Below the pieces are notes generated by a model. The model did not search any database, was not told where the DNA came from, and saw only the letters and a list, made by a program, of their open reading frames with translations. Position numbers and translations under genes: made by a program. This document shows positions 54,695 to 63,363 of a stretch of 64,000 nucleotides of DNA, piece by piece; within the stretch, counting starts at the first letter, position 1; every line of letters starts with the position of its first letter. The stretch is from Ulvibacter algarum. GTDB taxonomy: Bacteria > Bacteroidota > Bacteroidia > Flavobacteriales > Flavobacteriaceae. Where the stretch lies: the NCBI GenBank assembly GCA_947488905.1, contig CANLBJ010000010.1, forward strand, positions 1 to 64,000. The letters are read 5' to 3'.

Positions 54695-56014
54695 TTAAGC
54701 GTAAGCCTCTTTGATAAAAGTATCATAAGAAACTTCCTTTGTTTTTAACTTTGCATTCTCTTTGAAGAAAGTAAGCAATTTATTTGTTGCTAACTGCTCG
54801 CTCATACGCTTTACTTCTTCTTGATTGCTCATTATTCTTGCAGTAATATTGTCTAGTTCTTCTTCTGAAGGATCTAATTGACCAAACTGAGCCATCTGTT
54901 GCTTAATCATCACTTTACTGTGATCTTTAAGCTCATCAAAAGTAACCTGAAGGTTATTCTCTGTTCTTAACTTTCCTTCAATTAACTGGTAACGTAAACC
55001 TTTTTCGCTACGCTCATATTCTGCTTTTGCTTCTTCTTCTGTCATTACCTTATCTCCAGAAACTTGTATCCATTTCTGTAAGAAACTTGCTGGTAAATCA
55101 AACTTTGTATTTTCGATAAGAGAATCTACAACGTCATTAAGTAACTTTTGGTCACTTTGTTGCATAAACTGTCCTTCTGCGTCTTCTTTGATTTTCTCTT
55201 TTAATTCTTTTTCAGACTTAACAACTCCTTCACCAAAAAGCTTATCAAACAACTCTTGGTTTAAGTCTGACATCTCGCGATTGTTAACTTCTTCTACAGT
55301 AAACTCAACTTCTACTTTAAGATCTTTAGCTGCTACTGGGTCTACACCTAAATGACGCTGAAGCTCTACTTCTTCATCAAATAAGCCTTTTGTTTTTAAA
55401 GTAATAACATCACCTACCTTAGCACCTATAAGTGCTTTTGCTTGAGTTTTACCTTTAACAAGATCAAGCTCTAGTGTAGTTTTTTTATCTATTGCAGCAT
55501 CTTCATTTTTAAAAGTACCTGTTATCTCATCGCCTTTTTCAACTACCTCTTTGTTAGTTAACTTTCCGTATTGTTTACGGATAGTCTTAACTTGGTTGTC
55601 AAGCATTTTTGCATCTGCAACCACTTTATATTGTGTCACAGCTTTTTTAGTAACGTCTACTTTAAACTCTGGAGAAAGCCCTAGCTCAAACTCAAATTTA
55701 AAATCTTCACCGTCCCAATCAATTTCATTATCGTTTTTAGGCAATGGATTTCCTAATACATCTAACTTCTCTTCGGTAAGGTATTTATGTAGATTTTCTT
55801 GAAGAATTTTATTCACCTCTTCAAGAAGCACTGCTTTTCCGTATTGTTTTTTGACCATTCCCATTGGAATGTGACCTTTTCTAAAACCTGGGATAGTTGC
55901 AGTTTTTTTATAGTTATTTAAAATACCCTGCACCTTATCTGCATAGTCTTCTTTTTTAACTTCTACTGTAAGTACAGCATTAAGACTATCTATTTCTTTC
56001 TTAGTAATGTTCAT
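54695..56014 (-). CDS. tig: Trigger factor
   Basis: A ribosome-associated chaperone for nascent chains. The 439 residues hold the ribosome-docking signature GFRKGHIPMGMVKKQYG at about residues 43-59, a central FKBP-like region (TKKAVTQYKV, KGDEITGTF) and a long helical C-terminal domain. The PPIase segment is degenerate compared with proteobacterial trigger factors, as is usual in Bacteroidota. It is first in the tig-clpP-clpX cluster. Confidence 0.93.
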   Translation of the reverse strand: MNITKKEIDSLNAVLTVEVKKEDYADKVQGILNNYKKTATIPGFRKGHIPMGMVKKQYGKAVLLEEVNKILQENLHKYLTEEKLDVLGNPLPKNDNEIDWDGEDFKFEFELGLSPEFKVDVTKKAVTQYKVVADAKMLDNQVKTIRKQYGKLTNKEVVEKGDEITGTFKNEDAAIDKKTTLELDLVKGKTQAKALIGAKVGDVITLKTKGLFDEEVELQRHLGVDPVAAKDLKVEVEFTVEEVNNREMSDLNQELFDKLFGEGVVKSEKELKEKIKEDAEGQFMQQSDQKLLNDVVDSLIENTKFDLPASFLQKWIQVSGDKVMTEEEAKAEYERSEKGLRYQLIEGKLRTENNLQVTFDELKDHSKVMIKQQMAQFGQLDPSEEELDNITARIMSNQEEVKRMSEQLATNKLLTFFKENAKLKTKEVSYDTFIKEAYA

Positions 56015-56147
56015 TTTTTTCTTCTAAAAATTCGGACTGCAAAAATAGTGTTTTTTATTGCACTCACAATATGTTTATATACTGTTATTAAGTAGCTTAA
56101 ATATAACTTCGGAAATAGACTACAAATAAAGCCTGTTTCCGAAGCAA

Positions 56148-56489
56148 TTAATCTTTATCTAATATAGAAAAGAGTATAGATTGCACAAATGATAAAAGCA
56201 AACTAAAAAGTAATGCCCACCAAAAACCATCTACTGCAAAATCTGACACAAAATAATCTGCGAGTAAAATAATTATCGCATTTATCACAAGTAGAAATAA
56301 ACCTAATGTGACTACAGTAACCGGAAATGTTAGCAAGACAAGTACTGGCTTTACAATAAAACGCAACAGCGCGATTACTACCGCAACTATTATCGCAGAA
56401 ACATAACCCTCTACAGCTACTCCCGGAAGTATTTTTGACAACAAAACTACTGCGAGTGCAGTTAACAAAACTCTTATAAGTGTTTTCAT
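56148..56489 (-). CDS. Phage holin family 4-type membrane protein
   Basis: A 113-residue protein made of four hydrophobic helices (about 2-22, 26-50, 52-78 and 85-109), with the IVKPVLVLLTFPVTVVTLGLF segment typical of the small chromosomal family named after mycobacteriophage holins (PF04020-like). Chromosomal members are not known to be holins, and no phage genes are nearby. The function is unknown. Confidence 0.85.
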   Translation of the reverse strand: MKTLIRVLLTALAVVLLSKILPGVAVEGYVSAIIVAVVIALLRFIVKPVLVLLTFPVTVVTLGLFLLVINAIIILLADYFVSDFAVDGFWWALLFSLLLSFVQSILFSILDKD

Positions 56490-56540
56490 ATTTAATGTTT
56501 TAGTATTACCGCTTGCCGGCAGGTTAGAAATATAAAGATA

Positions 56541-56577
56541 AAAAAAGCGTCGTTCTCTTTGTAGAAAACGACGCTTA
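56541..56577 (-). terminator. Terminator of the SGNH lipoprotein operon
   Basis: On the minus strand AAGCGTCGTT pairs with AACGACGCTT, followed by a T tract (plus-strand A run 56541-56546), 23 bp after the stop of the SGNH gene. Confidence 0.85.
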
Positions 56578-56599
56578 AAATATTAAGTTTTAAAACTTA

Positions 56600-58126
56600 T
56601 TAGTTATTATGCAATGTTACCGTAGCATAGTTTCCTATGTCTACAGTAGGAATTGTTGATCCGTACTGAGCATTTACAGCTGTAATTATAGCATTTGCAG
56701 TAAAAGCATAACCTCTAGGTGAAGGGTGAACTCCATCAAGTGAAAATGCACCACCTGTTACAAACTGAGATGTTAAAACTCCACCGTTAAAAGCAACACC
56801 AGTTTCTGCAACTCTACCTAAAGCACTTTTTGCATCTACAAAAGCAAGATCATTTTGAGCCGCTAAACCTTCAATAACTGCATTGTAAGCCGCAGCTGCT
56901 GCTGCAACTCTTGCTTGTTCTGTAGCTGTAAGCACAAACTGATCTCCTAATGGCACCGCCACTCCAATTACAGATTGTGGGTTTTCAGGATCTGCTAATG
57001 TACCAATTACACTAGACGCTGTTAAAACAACTAAATCATCTGATTTCACTTGACGTAATTGACCTAGTAAACCAGCAGTAGCTGCAGGGATTCCTTGAGA
57101 TATTAAAATATCTGTAAGGTCTGTTAAATCATCATCCATCATAATAGGAAAGTTCACTCCTGCTTGAAAGTTAATCGCTCTTAAGTCTGCTTCTTCTTGT
57201 GTAAGTAGTCCCGCAGCAACAAAACCTGGCAATACCTGAGTATTATACAATGTAAACTGTGCATTTAATGCCCCAGCTGTAGCAGCATCTAAAGGAATTG
57301 TTTGTGTTGGTACCGTAGTAAAATAAGGAATAGACGTTACATCTGCGATGTTAACTAAAGCTCCTTTTGCTCCACCAGCTGACAAGGCATTTACTTGCGC
57401 ACTATACACAGAAGCAAACACATTAGGATCTGTTATGTCATTAGGCTCATAAGTACTAGGATCTAAATTTCCTGTTTGATCTACACCAGAACCACCAGAA
57501 GTAGCATAAGATAAGATATCATTATTTCCTATCCATAAAGAAAAGAAGGTAGGATTAAGAGAAGCTGCATCACCTATAACCGTAGCATTTGCAGAAGTAG
57601 CAAAACGTGCAAAATAAGGGTTTGCGGCACCACTAGCTACACCAGCAACGTTACCGTAACCAGCTGCTCCTAAATGAAAACTTTTTGCTCCAGGAACTCC
57701 CATATTATTAAAAGGACCTCCTATGTTATTAGCAACATCTGTAGTAGGTGTTCCTTCTAGTCTAACTGGACCAGGATTTCCTTCTGCATCAAAAGCTAAT
57801 ACAAGTCTATTTTCTGTAATTTGTGTTCCTCCTAATAAAAGACCACCTGTATTATCATTTACTAAAGGCTGAGTAAACTCACCACCTCCGGCAAGAGCAA
57901 ACTGGTTTGCCATTATATTAGGATAAGAATTTTCTTGTCCTGTAATATATAGTGCTCCATCAGCATAACCTGCAGTTAACGAGTTACCCACGGCAACATA
58001 GTTAGTAAAATCTGCAGTACCTGATGTATAAAAACCATTATCTTCTACAGGATTATCAAATTCTGGTTCACAGCTAATAAACCCTAAGGCCACTACTGCT
58101 GCTGTAATTTTTATATAATTTTTCAT
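56600..58126 (-). CDS. SGNH/GDSL hydrolase lipoprotein
   Basis: A 508-residue lipoprotein: the signal peptide ends in the lipobox FISC (Cys at about 19). SGNH blocks are clear: AVGNSLTAGYADG (block I Ser near 49), LWIGNNDILSYA (block III Asn) and the C-terminal DGVHPSPRGYAF (block V Asp-His). It is an esterase or lipase by family, located at the outer membrane or surface. It follows an OmpP1/FadL gene by 20 bp on the same strand, which suggests that hydrolysis of lipids is coupled to uptake. Confidence 0.9.
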   Translation of the reverse strand: MKNYIKITAAVVALGFISCEPEFDNPVEDNGFYTSGTADFTNYVAVGNSLTAGYADGALYITGQENSYPNIMANQFALAGGGEFTQPLVNDNTGGLLLGGTQITENRLVLAFDAEGNPGPVRLEGTPTTDVANNIGGPFNNMGVPGAKSFHLGAAGYGNVAGVASGAANPYFARFATSANATVIGDAASLNPTFFSLWIGNNDILSYATSGGSGVDQTGNLDPSTYEPNDITDPNVFASVYSAQVNALSAGGAKGALVNIADVTSIPYFTTVPTQTIPLDAATAGALNAQFTLYNTQVLPGFVAAGLLTQEEADLRAINFQAGVNFPIMMDDDLTDLTDILISQGIPAATAGLLGQLRQVKSDDLVVLTASSVIGTLADPENPQSVIGVAVPLGDQFVLTATEQARVAAAAAAYNAVIEGLAAQNDLAFVDAKSALGRVAETGVAFNGGVLTSQFVTGGAFSLDGVHPSPRGYAFTANAIITAVNAQYGSTIPTVDIGNYATVTLHNN

Positions 58127-58146
58127 CTTAAGTATAGTATTAAAAA

Positions 58147-59397
58147 TTAAAGTTTGTAAGTCAATCCTAATCCAGGAACAAACGCATTAGTCTTGTAAGT
58201 CCCGCCAAATGGTGCCGCAACTCCACCATCTAGGTAGTAGTCATAAGAAGCATCAACTTCAATAGAATGAACAAATAAGAAAGAAGCATCTATATCAAAA
58301 CGATCATTTACTTTAAAAGAAATACCTGCAGTATAATTATTAGAATCGTTACGAGGTGTTTCTGGAGCAAAGTAACCAGCTTGTACTGGAGATTGGTCAT
58401 AATAATAACCACCTCTTAATGTAAATCTATCTGACGCTTCATACTGTAATCCAAAACGAGCATTGATAGAGTTTTTATAGTTACGTGCATTAAAAGAATC
58501 TGGTATTGCAGGATTCTCAAAATCAATATCTAATGATTCATATTCTCCCCAAAATGTTGTGTTTAAGTCAAAAGCAAACAACCACTTTTCACAAAACTCA
58601 TAAGAAAGACCCACTGTCATTTCTGCAGGCATAGGCAATTCTGCCACTGCACCTGTATCAGCAAAAGGAGTTCCTGGTGAGTTAGGAATATTCTCAAATT
58701 CTGCCGTAGCTTCATCTGCCGTTAATCTTATTAGAGAACGGTACGTAGCTCCTAATCTAAATTTTTCTGAAACATTAAACATTGCACTAACAGTCCAACC
58801 TGTGTTAGAAACACCTTTAGCGTCTATAGTAACCTCAGAACGGTTTCCTTCAAGATCTGTTAAAGAACGTGATAGGTTTCTATTAAAGTTAACATTACCT
58901 GTAGCATAAATAAAACCACCACTAAAACTGAAATACTCATTAACCTTAATCGCAGCAGAAGCTTGGATATAAAAAGCCTGCAGCTCAATATTATTAATTA
59001 AGTGAGATCCCGCCCAGTCATCATCATATTTAACAGCACTACCATAAGGAGTATAAACCCCTAATCCAAGTGCTAACCAATCTGTAGCTTGATATGACGC
59101 ATACGCATAAATAGGAGTACTTACTCCACTATCTGTTCTTTCAGAAGCTCCGGTAAGTTCATTATGATAAGCAATTTTAGAAAAGACGCCAAAACCTCCT
59201 ACAGAGACATTTAGTTTATTTTCAAGAAACACTAACCCAGCTGGATTGTGAAACACAAGTTCTGCACTGTTAACAACAGCAACACCCGTATGCCCCATAG
59301 CAAGAGATTTGTTACCCTGCAATGCAACTCTATATCCACCAGCATACATCACAGCAGATGCAAGGGTAAATATGGCAAGAAGTAATACTTTCTTCAT
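58147..59397 (-). CDS. OmpP1/FadL family outer-membrane transporter
   Basis: A 416-residue beta-barrel with a signal peptide (LLLAIFTLASAVMYAGGYRVA, cut near 19). The FadL-like N-terminal hatch has the AMGHTGVAVVNSAELVFHNPAGL signature, and alternating beta strands end in the terminal aromatic-type segment FVPGLGLTYKL. The family imports long-chain fatty acids or hydrophobic compounds. Paired with the downstream SGNH lipoprotein, this looks like a lipid-scavenging unit (inference). Confidence 0.9.
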   Translation of the reverse strand: MKKVLLLAIFTLASAVMYAGGYRVALQGNKSLAMGHTGVAVVNSAELVFHNPAGLVFLENKLNVSVGGFGVFSKIAYHNELTGASERTDSGVSTPIYAYASYQATDWLALGLGVYTPYGSAVKYDDDWAGSHLINNIELQAFYIQASAAIKVNEYFSFSGGFIYATGNVNFNRNLSRSLTDLEGNRSEVTIDAKGVSNTGWTVSAMFNVSEKFRLGATYRSLIRLTADEATAEFENIPNSPGTPFADTGAVAELPMPAEMTVGLSYEFCEKWLFAFDLNTTFWGEYESLDIDFENPAIPDSFNARNYKNSINARFGLQYEASDRFTLRGGYYYDQSPVQAGYFAPETPRNDSNNYTAGISFKVNDRFDIDASFLFVHSIEVDASYDYYLDGGVAAPFGGTYKTNAFVPGLGLTYKL

Positions 59398-59470
59398 AAT
59401 TAAATATTTTGATTAAATTAAATTGTGTTATTATTTATTATGCATACATAATAAAATTAATATGACAATA

Positions 59471-60232
59471 TTATAAAAAATTAATAACAATTTGATAAAA
59501 TTCGGATGGATTCTCTGCGTGTAGCCAATGACCCGCATTTGACACTGTTGCTATTTCTGCTTTTAAAAACTGTCTTTTGATCCCTATTTCATCCATTTGA
59601 TCTATATAACCAGAGTTCTCCCCTTTAACAAATAAGGTCTCCCCACTATAAACAAGTTGTTGTGGCAACTCTTTACCTACTTCGGAAATTTTATGCGTCA
59701 AAACACTTAAGTTAATTTTTAACCCAAGCCTGCCTTTAGACACCCAATAAAGATTTTTTAAGAGAAACTGCCTTGTCCCTAAGTCTTTTATATAGGCACC
59801 TAAAACCTTGTCTGCTTCTCCTCTTGACTTTAAAACATCAAAATCTAAGGAGCCTAAAGCTTTTAAAATATCTTGATGGTGTGAAGGGTATGCTTTAGGG
59901 CCAATATCTGCAATAACTAATTTTTCTACCATCTCTGGATAAGCAACCGCAAAAGACATAGCTGTTTTACCACCCATAGAATGACCCAGTAAACAAATAC
60001 TCCCCAGGGAGTAGTGATCACAATACTCTTTTAGGTCTTTTACCATAAAACCATAATTCCAGTCTTCACTATGAAAACTTTTACCGTGATTTCTTTGATC
60101 AACAAGGTGCACCTGAAAACCATCTTCAGCAAATTTATTTGCTAATGTTTTCCAGTTATCACCAGAACCTAAAAACCCATGTAATATTACAAGAGGCCTG
60201 CCTTCTCCTATTATTTGTGAGTGTAATAACAT
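59471..60232 (-). CDS. Alpha/beta hydrolase (YbfF-like esterase)
   Basis: A 253-residue cytosolic alpha/beta hydrolase. HGFLGSGDNW forms the oxyanion loop, LVDQRNHGKS the following strand, LLGHSMGGKTAM the nucleophile elbow (Ser near 98), and NAGHWLHAENP the catalytic His. Related proteins are acyl esterases such as YbfF. The start directly abuts the pdxJ stop, so the two genes are probably cotranscribed. The substrate is unknown. Confidence 0.92.
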   Translation of the reverse strand: MLLHSQIIGEGRPLVILHGFLGSGDNWKTLANKFAEDGFQVHLVDQRNHGKSFHSEDWNYGFMVKDLKEYCDHYSLGSICLLGHSMGGKTAMSFAVAYPEMVEKLVIADIGPKAYPSHHQDILKALGSLDFDVLKSRGEADKVLGAYIKDLGTRQFLLKNLYWVSKGRLGLKINLSVLTHKISEVGKELPQQLVYSGETLFVKGENSGYIDQMDEIGIKRQFLKAEIATVSNAGHWLHAENPSEFYQIVINFL

Positions 60233-60946
60233 CTATTTTAATTTTTGTAAATACTGCTTAATCACTGGCTCTAAACCTTGATAAATTGCTTCACTTATCA
60301 AAGCATGACCTATACTCACCTCTGCAAGATGTGGTACGTTTTTTTTGAAATACTCAATATTATCGAGTGACAAATCGTGCCCTGCATTAACACCTAACCC
60401 CAATTCATGAGCCCTAACAGCGCAAGCAGAATAAGGTAGTACTGCATCATTATTACCTTTTAAATACCCCACTGCAAAATCTTCTGTATACAGCTCTATC
60501 CTATCTGCCCCAACAGCAGCAGCTCCATCAATCATCTCTAAGACTGGATCAACAAAAATGGAAGTTCTAATCCCGTTTCTTTTAAACTCTGCTATGGTTT
60601 CTGTTAAAAAAGATTTGTGTTTTATAGTATCCCAACCAGCATCTGAAGTAAGAACACCTATTTTATCTGGAACTAATGTTACTTGAGTAGGTGCAATAGC
60701 TAAAACTAGGTTCATAAAATATTTGATAGGGTTTCCTTCAATATTGTATTCTGTCTTAACTACATTTTTTAAATCTCTAGCATCTTGATATGTAATATGT
60801 CTTTCGTCAGGGCGTGGATGAATCGTTATTCCTTCAGCCCCAAATGACTCTATATCTTTAGCCGCTTTTAGCAAATCTGGCACATTTCCGCCGCGAGCAT
60901 TACGCAAGGTTGCTAGTTTATTGATATTTACACTTAACTTTGTCAT
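60233..60946 (-). CDS. pdxJ: Pyridoxine 5'-phosphate synthase
   Basis: Condenses 1-deoxyxylulose 5-phosphate with aminoacetone phosphate in DXP-dependent vitamin B6 synthesis. The 237-residue TIM barrel shows the signature SVNINKLATLRNARG at the start, EGITIHPRPDERHI, and VNAGHDLSLDN with VSIGHALISEAI at the end. The start at 60946 is 20 bp from a promoter box. Several PLP enzymes in this window depend on its product. Confidence 0.96.
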   Translation of the reverse strand: MTKLSVNINKLATLRNARGGNVPDLLKAAKDIESFGAEGITIHPRPDERHITYQDARDLKNVVKTEYNIEGNPIKYFMNLVLAIAPTQVTLVPDKIGVLTSDAGWDTIKHKSFLTETIAEFKRNGIRTSIFVDPVLEMIDGAAAVGADRIELYTEDFAVGYLKGNNDAVLPYSACAVRAHELGLGVNAGHDLSLDNIEYFKKNVPHLAEVSIGHALISEAIYQGLEPVIKQYLQKLK

Positions 60947-60965
60947 ACTTTATATTATTAATTAA

Positions 60966-60973
60966 CAAAAATA
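60966..60973 (-). promoter_or_regulatory. -7 box TATTTTTG of pdxJ
   Basis: The minus-strand TATTTTTG matches TAnnTTTG, 20 bp upstream of the pdxJ ATG, in the short divergent gap to the CBS gene. Confidence 0.6.
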
Positions 60974-61028
60974 CAAAGCTTGTTTTTTGCTATAGGCTTT
61001 ATTTGAGTATTTTGCATAAAAAATATTT

Positions 61029-61685
61029 GTGAACACACATCAATACATAATAAACGACGTTCAACCTTTTGCATCTAACAGTAGCATAAAGGAACTTCAA
61101 TCTGCTTTTAACCAGCTCACTTACAGTCATTTTCCTATTATAAAAAATGATGTATTTGAAGGCTGTATTAGTGGCACAGACGTTCATTGTTTTGAAACTG
61201 ACAAAACAATTGATGACTATTCTTATACAATTGAGCCCTTTTTTGTAAGACTAGACACAAACTGGTTAGATATACTAGAAGCGTTTGCGCTACACAACTC
61301 TAACATCATGCCTGTTCTAGATGAGAACAACCAATATAAAGGATATTATGAACTAGGCGACATTATAGGGATTTTTAATGATACTCCTTTTTTAAATGAA
61401 GCTGGAGGTATCATTGTAGTAGAAAAAGGTGTACGTGACTATTCTTTTAGCGAGATATGTCAAATAGTTGAATCTAATGACGCAAAAATACTAGGGGTTT
61501 TTATCTCTAGCATTAATAGTGACACCATGCAAGCTACAATAAAAATAGGTCATCAAGGTATGAATGAAATTGTACAAACTTTTAGAAGATATAGCTATAA
61601 TATCATATCTAGCCATGATGAAGATTTGTTATTAGAAGATCTAAAAGAAAGGTCTAATTATCTTGACAAATACCTTAACATCTAA
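61029..61685 (+). CDS. CBS domain protein
   Basis: A 218-residue protein with a tandem CBS-like pair (about residues 10-60 and 75-120): FNQLTYSHFPIIKNDVFEGCISGTDV and FALHNSNIMPVLDENNQYKGYYELGDI. CBS pairs bind adenine nucleotides and usually regulate. A C-terminal ACT-like region follows (GIIVVEKGVRDYSF). The start is GTG at 61029; no earlier ATG exists in frame. nadK follows 3 bp later, and this pairing is common in Flavobacteriia. Its job may be to sense nucleotide levels (inference). Confidence 0.85.
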   Translation: MNTHQYIINDVQPFASNSSIKELQSAFNQLTYSHFPIIKNDVFEGCISGTDVHCFETDKTIDDYSYTIEPFFVRLDTNWLDILEAFALHNSNIMPVLDENNQYKGYYELGDIIGIFNDTPFLNEAGGIIVVEKGVRDYSFSEICQIVESNDAKILGVFISSINSDTMQATIKIGHQGMNEIVQTFRRYSYNIISSHDEDLLLEDLKERSNYLDKYLNI

Positions 61686-61688
61686 GCA

Positions 61689-62567
61689 ATGAAGGTCGCA
61701 ATTTACGGTCAATTTTACCATAAAAATAGTGGAAAGCACGTGATGAGCATCATAGAGGCTTTTCAGAAAAAAAACATAACTCTAATTATTGAAGAAAACT
61801 ATAAGAAACTTGTAGAAAAAGAGCTAGACAAATCTTTAGGCGACATTTCTACCTTCACTTCTATTGACAACTCTTATGACCTATTTATAAGTATAGGAGG
61901 TGATGGTACTATCTTAAAATCAATAACTTATGTAGGCGCACTTGGGGTTCCTATTGTAGGTATTAATACAGGACGTTTAGGTTTTTTAGCTACTATTCAA
62001 AAAGAGCACGTTTCAGAAAGTATTGCAAGCATCATTGACGGCGACTACACAATTTCTGAAAGAAGTTTACTGAGTATAGAAACTACGCCTGCTCAAGAAA
62101 ATATTACAAAGCTTAATTTTGCATTAAACGAGGTTGCTGTTAACAGAAAGAACACAACCAGTATGATCAAGGTGGATACACAGGTTAACGGCAAGTATTT
62201 AACGACCTATTTTTCTGATGGTCTAATAGTAGCAACCCCTACAGGGTCTACGGGATACTCTTTAAGTTGCGGAGGGCCAGTTATTGACCCAAGCACAAGC
62301 AATATTGCATTAACGCCTATTGCACCTCACAACTTAAGTGCTCGCCCACTAGTTTTACCTGATGATTGTGAGATTGACCTTGCTGTATCGGGGCGTGAAG
62401 ACGAATTTTTAGTTTCTCTAGATTCTAGAATAATGACGCTTCACATAGACACTACACTACGCATAAAAAAAGCACCATTTAAAATAAAACTTGTACAACT
62501 CAAGGATGAGAGTTTTATAAAAACACTACGAGAAAAGCTGCTTTGGGGAGAAGACAAACGCAACTAG
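61689..62567 (+). CDS. nadK: NAD kinase
   Basis: Makes NADP+ from NAD+ and ATP. The 292 residues carry the GGDGTILKS motif at 70-78, the NTGRLGFLA segment near 98, ALNEVAVN, and the DGLIVATPTGSTGYSLSCGGP active-site segment (key residues Thr-Gly-Ser-Thr-Ala/Gly). It follows a CBS gene and precedes a PorG-like gene and uppS. Confidence 0.96.
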   Translation: MKVAIYGQFYHKNSGKHVMSIIEAFQKKNITLIIEENYKKLVEKELDKSLGDISTFTSIDNSYDLFISIGGDGTILKSITYVGALGVPIVGINTGRLGFLATIQKEHVSESIASIIDGDYTISERSLLSIETTPAQENITKLNFALNEVAVNRKNTTSMIKVDTQVNGKYLTTYFSDGLIVATPTGSTGYSLSCGGPVIDPSTSNIALTPIAPHNLSARPLVLPDDCEIDLAVSGREDEFLVSLDSRIMTLHIDTTLRIKKAPFKIKLVQLKDESFIKTLREKLLWGEDKRN

Positions 62568-62648
62568 GCAATAAAAAGTTCTTATAATTGTTAATCATCT
62601 AGGCAAAACAGTCAGCTACTTAATGATGCTAGTTGCCTTAGTAATTAG

Positions 62649-62656
62649 TATATTTG
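62649..62656 (+). promoter_or_regulatory. -7 box TATATTTG upstream of the PorG-like gene
   Basis: TATATTTG lies 17 bp before the ATG at 62674 and inside a possible upstream start region, so it supports 62674, not 62623, as the true start. Confidence 0.6.
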
Positions 62657-62673
62657 CAAACTTTTACAGAAAA

Positions 62674-63363
62674 ATGAAGTATTACGTAATCATATTATTA
62701 TCATTATTAAGCACCTATAGCTCACAGAGTCAAACCTATGAGGCTGGTGTATTTGCTGGTGGCGCTAACTTTATTGGTGATGTAGGTAGATCAAACTATG
62801 TTTACCCTAATAGTCTAGCTATAGGAGGCATTATTAAATGGAATCGCAGCGAAAGACATTCTTTTAGAGCTAGTGTTATAACAACTAAGCTATCTGGAGA
62901 CGACGCAGACTCTCACGAAACCAGAAGAAATGAAAGAGGCTATACTTTTGAAAATAATATTACCGAGCTTTCTCTTGGGTTAGAATACACCTTTTGGGAA
63001 TTTAACATGAATAATGGTAATCGTGCTCAAACACCTTATTTATACACAGGATTAACATACCTTATGTATGACTCGTTAAGACTAGATAGCGCAAATAATA
63101 CAATGGAAAAATACGACAATACAGGAGATTTTGCTATCCCTATGGTATTGGGCTACAAAACAACCTTTAGCACAAATATGATTGTTGCTTTTGAAATTGG
63201 CGCACGTTATCTACTTAGTGATTCTCTTGACGGAAGTGTTTCACCTAACAACGAATACACCGATAGACAATTTGGAGATACAAATAACAATGATTGGTAT
63301 GTCTTTACTGGTATCACATTTAGCTTTACCTTTGGACGACAACCCTGCTACTGTAATTTTTAA
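62674..63363 (+). CDS. DUF6089/PorG-like outer-membrane protein
   Basis: A 229-residue protein with a signal peptide (KYYVIILLSLLSTYSSQSQT) and a small beta-barrel pattern starting YEAGVFAGGANFIGDVGRSNY and ending in FSFTFGRQPCYCNF. It matches the flavobacterial family DUF6089, to which the type IX secretion protein PorG belongs; the neighbourhood before uppS supports this. A role in T9SS is inference. An ATG 51 bp upstream is open but lies before the promoter box. Its stop overlaps the uppS ATG (TAATG). Confidence 0.8.
   Translation: MKYYVIILLSLLSTYSSQSQTYEAGVFAGGANFIGDVGRSNYVYPNSLAIGGIIKWNRSERHSFRASVITTKLSGDDADSHETRRNERGYTFENNITELSLGLEYTFWEFNMNNGNRAQTPYLYTGLTYLMYDSLRLDSANNTMEKYDNTGDFAIPMVLGYKTTFSTNMIVAFEIGARYLLSDSLDGSVSPNNEYTDRQFGDTNNNDWYVFTGITFSFTFGRQPCYCNF

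Noticed and set aside
56148-56489. Prophage remnant suggested by the holin-type protein
   Set aside because: No lysin, integrase, capsid or attachment-site features are nearby; chromosomal members of this family occur outside prophages.
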